Positions 58,720-64,000 of a DNA stretch of 64,000 nucleotides are shown piece by piece. The first letter of the stretch is position 1; the number at the start of each line of letters is the position of its first letter. The stretch lies in NCBI RefSeq assembly GCF_000143415.4, contig NW_003314275.1, positions 875,980-939,979 of the forward strand, read 5' to 3'. The notes beneath the pieces were generated by a model that ran no database searches, had not been told where the DNA came from, and saw only the letters and a list, made by a program, of their open reading frames with translations. A program made the translations under genes and the position numbers. This DNA comes from Selaginella moellendorffii. Lineage: Eukaryota; Streptophyta; Lycopodiopsida; Selaginellales; Selaginellaceae.

Positions 58720-59817
58720 AGATCGATCGAGCGAAATTGGATCGATGAGCTCCCGAGGAATGCCGAGCTTTCTAAGGCGATTGGATTGCGCTCGCCTCTC
58801 TTTCTTGACCGAATCTCGCTGGCTGGCGTGCGGATGGATGATCCCTTCCTCTTCTTCTCGATAGCTCCTTACGTGATCATCACAGCGATGAATCAATCAA
58901 GTGGAAGAAAGAACACACAGAAGAAAAAAAGAAGAGGAAAAATGTGGGCGCTGGCTTGAAAGTCGGCCACGTGTTTAGGTGGCGATTGAGGCGGTCGAAA
59001 GAAAAATAAAGGGAGGGGATGAATATATGCACGCACGCTTTACACTAGACGAAGACGCTTCCGCGAAGGCAGTGCGGAAGCTTCCTCCTGGTGAATATGC
59101 TGCATCACACCTGGCAGCCAGCTTGGACCGTGCAAGGGCTGGCGTGGCACTCCGTACCGCGACCGGCATTTGTCCGCTAGAGTACGGCCTGGCGGCGTGG
59201 CGACCGGCATCAACCGGTCCCGGCCGGTCACAAATGTATAAAAGGTGTCACAGGACAGCTTGGTCCGGCTTGAGCTGTGCAAAGCTCCAAACTTTCATCC
59301 ACGCTTTGGACAGGCAAAAGAAATCTCTCTTTCATCACGCACAGAACAGACAATGGCTTTTACATCATCTCTCGCAATGAAGTGAGTGAGTGATCCATCA
59401 CCGCACTGGAACTGAATGATCCAGGGATCAATCGCTGGGATCACCACATTTCCAGATGGTTTTGACTTGGGTCTCTCAAAGTCTCGAATTTCGCAACACC
59501 CATCTTCATGACAAGTTCCTGGGACTGGTTTCTAGAAAACGAATCCAGCCAAGCACAAAGTTATATCAATCAGTAAAGAACTTTGGCTTACCAGGAGACG
59601 GTCTTTTAGAAACGCGAATCAAACACGACCTCCACTCCACTTTATTTTACTTTTTGGATGTTCCCAGGTTCCACACTAACATGGGCGGCAGCGCATAATT
59701 TCCTTGCCTGCTTCAAAGCTGCCCACGTGAGTATTTGCCATCGTCGTATGTAACAAACGCGTGCGTAGCTTTCTCCGGCCCCACCGTACGTGGATACTTC
59801 CGCTCATACATACGCCG
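58720..59817. other. Intergenic: NAC upstream region and agmatine deiminase 3' flank
   Basis: About 1.1 kb without a gene. GAGAGA-like and AT-rich runs lie at 58900-58950; CCACGTGTT (G-box core) is at about 58968. TATAAAAG lies near 59237 on the plus strand with no gene downstream on that strand, so its meaning is unclear. Confidence 0.5.
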
Positions 59818-61419
<1,602 letters not shown>

Positions 61420-61450
61420 TCCTTGTACCTCGAGCCCGCCCTAATTTTTA

Positions 61451-63812
61451 CTAGGCTTCCCAAGCATCACTGTCGCGAACAGGGCCGCCACCTCCAAAGA
61501 ATGGTCGCATGTAAGAATCATCGAAGCCTCTCCACAGACTATGCACCGCCGAGGTTGGATTGGCGAGAAGCATGCTGAGGCTGCTGCGCCGGAGAAAGAT
61601 TGACGAGCCATCTTCGTTTGCTTCTTCGCAAGATTCGTCTTTCGGGGACGAAGGCTCCAAATGCCGTAAGTGGTGAGGGAGTAGTGTTGCAATCAGCGGT
61701 TTTGTGACAACTCCCACCACCTTATAGAAAACGAAGTTAGCAAGTCTTGTCAGTTCCAGGAAGAAAATTTTACGTACCAAGGTTGTGAAGAGTACTACTC
61801 CAGTTGTGCTATAGATCATGGTTGCATAGTCCGTGTTCATGGTTCCACTTGACGTTGAGAACTGAGAAAACAAAGAAAATGGTGATGATCTTTTCTGATT
61901 AGATGATCATTTCTGATTAGATGCTTGTGTACCTGCTGGTACGCAAGGGCGATGGAGACTGCTCCCCGCATTATCCCGGACCACCAAATAATCACCTGTG
62001 AAAGACAAATCTTGGTGAAAAAACTGGCTGTGGTACTTTTAAGCAGTAGTTTTCTTTCCCTTTGCTATCTCACTACGCTAGAATTACCTGGTGCCTAAAG
62101 CGCAGCTTCACGCTTGATGAACCACGGGCATAGTTGGAGATGGCGGACATTGGAAAGACAAATGCCGCCCTCCCGAGAGAAGTTAGCGCCAGCAGCATAG
62201 CACAACTCAGTGATGCGGCTCTGCATTCATTCCAGATTCAAGTTGTATTAGTGATCGAGTTCAGAATGAAAGTACTCCCACTTGCCTGACATCAACAAGT
62301 TGCCATATGTTCACGTTGAAAACATTTGTCCCCACGTACAAGAACATGAAGCTTTCGGAAATGGAAGAAAAGGTAGCGAAAGCATGCCTGCTCCTCCGGA
62401 GTTTTACGTCAGTGATAACAACAGGTTACTTTACCATGGCTCTTACTTGGATGTGATTTTGGAACTGCCAGAAACATTGTGCCAGCCGTAGTGGGACATG
62501 AAAATGCCGCAAAAGAAAACCGAAAGTATCCCGCTCCATTGGAATAACTGAGAATAAACAAATTATCGTTGAGGAAGAAACGATTATAGGCAAACCTCAG
62601 CCAGCATATAAGACAGATACGCCATCAAAGCCATCAGTGCAATCTCTTTATCCGTGGAGTGCCTGCACTGTGTGAACTGTGACGTAAACACACGCGCCAA
62701 AACAAGTGTAAAAACACGTACTTCCCGAAGTATAGACTCTTGAGAACATAAGCTGCGATCAGTCCAATCTAAGTTCATGAGAATTAGCTCAGGATTTAAC
62801 AGAGAACTAACGACTTACCACAACTCCAAGCACGGTGCTCACTGAGAAGAGGTAGACAAATTCATAGATCATTCTCAGCGCTGCTTTTCCATCCAATCCA
62901 GCCTCTTCAAACCTCTGAACAGCTCGGAACAAAACAACAGCGGTTGCATCGTTAACCACCCCTTCCCCAAACACAAGACTGTAAAGTAGAGGAGTTTCGT
63001 CTTGGTGCAGCAACTGGCAGAGAAAGAAATCAGGAAATTATAAACAAGCACGACGAGACAAAACCTGTAAAGTTGCCACAGTGTCTGTCGCCGAGAAGAT
63101 TGTCCCAAGAGCTGCAAACACCCAACAGCGATTGGAAGACAATGACATTAGTCGATCGATTTAGCCTTGCTCACCCAAGTAATCTCTCATTTGCAGATTT
63201 CCAAGTTTTAGCCGCGGAAACATGTACCTGCATCCTGCAAAATGCCAGTAGCGTGTTAAAGTTGAACAGCATCGCCATGGAAAAATCAAACCAGCTGTGA
63301 CGATGGATGCCGAGATCAAGACACCGGATCCGCCAAAGAGCATGATCGTTCCAAAGTTGTGAAAGAATTGCTTCTTTTTCACTTGAAAGCTATGCCAAGA
63401 GAAAAAGAAAGATACGTGATCAAAGGGAGAGCCAGTTTACCCCGCATTGAAGATTATAGGAGGAAGAAGGTAGATGAAAAGCAATTGCTCGTCAAAGCTC
63501 AAAAGCTCGGCATTGTTGCTGAGGATATAGATCACGAAGCCGACAGCACAACCCTGATAGAAAAAAGATCATGTAGAGAAAAAGTTTCTATCAAGAGATG
63601 GTTTCAATAAATCATACCAGGATAATCGCAATGGTCGCTTGATTCAGCCAGCGATTCTCCTCGTAGTAATGGCCGATGACAATGCACACGCACAGCAACG
63701 ATACGAAGAGCGAGATCGAGATCACGGCCGCACGCTGAGATCCTGCCGCCGAAATCTCTGCCGCTTTTGCCACCAGGAATTCATACAGCCAGCCGACATT
63801 CTCCATTCCCAT
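61451..63812 (-). CDS. NHX: Vacuolar-type Na+(K+)/H+ exchanger (NHX family)
   Basis: Fourteen exons: 63812-63618, 63553-63441, 63389-63292, 63234-63175, 63111-63065, 63013-62819, 62768-62722, 62662-62596, 62547-62447, 62387-62286, 62220-62088, 61995-61933, 61861-61778 and 61720-61451; 524 residues. Twelve or so membrane segments, the amiloride-site motif LLFIYLLPPI (89-98), DETPLLYSLVFGEGVVNDAT with the ion-site N192-D193, and HSTDKEIALMALMAYLSYMLAE, GIFMSHY and VIIWWSGIMRGAVSIALAY match vacuolar NHX1-4. The cytosolic/vacuolar tail has TKPLI and DDSYMRPFFGGGG. It exchanges Na+ or K+ for H+ made available by V-ATPase. The intron after exon 10 uses a GC donor. Confidence 0.95.
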
Positions 63813-64000
63813 CGCCGATCCAATCCCCGAGAAATCACAAACAATCGAGAGTGCCAGCAGAGGACGATTGGATAAGAATGCTGCGTCAAGATCCACAGAT
63901 CACGCTCAAGCGATCGACATCCATCCAGATTTTACCTCTCCAGAAGCCGATCGATCAAAGATTGGCTCCTTGTTGCTCCCTTGGCGCTCCAGAGGACCAA
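63813..64000. other. Upstream flank of the NHX gene
   Basis: The NHX frame is open back to 63896 but begins there with GTG. The rest is leader or promoter sequence at the window edge; no feature seen. Confidence 0.4.

Overview
This window looks like nuclear DNA of a land plant, most likely a lycophyte such as Selaginella moellendorffii. The gene set is plant-specific: LBD, NAC and trihelix transcription factors, MCA-type PLAC8 protein, vacuolar NHX exchanger, agmatine deiminase, GPI-anchored lipid-transfer protein, and PPR proteins including a DYW editing factor. Introns are tiny (mostly 45-75 bp), genes are packed closely, and several neighbours nearly touch. The species name is inference; the plant assignment is secure. 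All exon models were read by hand from splice sites and reading frame.

Left part (1-13 kb) is a decay zone. A ~1.8 kb segment occurs twice (1-1857 and 5979-7783, roughly 96% alike by eye) and carries the 3' part of a decayed conserved gene. One intact F-box gene (4795-5784) lies between the copies. Two decayed F-box relatives follow at 11.3-12.9 kb. Directly after the first repeat copy sits a chimeric fragment made of a piece of helicase intron and a deletion-riddled copy of a PPR gene; both parents are intact at 13-18 kb in this window.

13-33 kb is ordinary gene space: P-class PPR protein (-), WW-domain DEAD-box RNA helicase (-), RecX-family protein (+), a 1.2 kb AT-rich block, MCA1-like protein (+), LBD protein (-), a GPI-anchored At1g61900-like protein with a 15-nt microexon (+), and V-ATPase subunit G (-).

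33-39 kb is mostly remnants: a decayed PPR gene, a possible copia LTR end and an unrecognised ORF. At 41.2 kb a 662-residue helical-repeat protein and a DYW-class PPR protein diverge from start codons that meet in one CCATGG.

46-64 kb is dense again: alpha-carbonic anhydrase, trihelix factor, cornichon, a receptor-like pseudokinase, GPI-anchored LTP, an E-type PPR protein, a catalytically dead Harbinger-derived protein, a NAC factor, agmatine deiminase and NHX exchanger. Two same-strand pairs are unusually tight: the Harbinger stop overlaps the PPR start by 1 nt, and NHX ends 31 bp before the agmatine deiminase start. Functionally the genes are a housekeeping and regulatory mixture, with organelle RNA processing (PPR proteins) and ion/pH handling (NHX, V-ATPase G, carbonic anhydrase) recurring.
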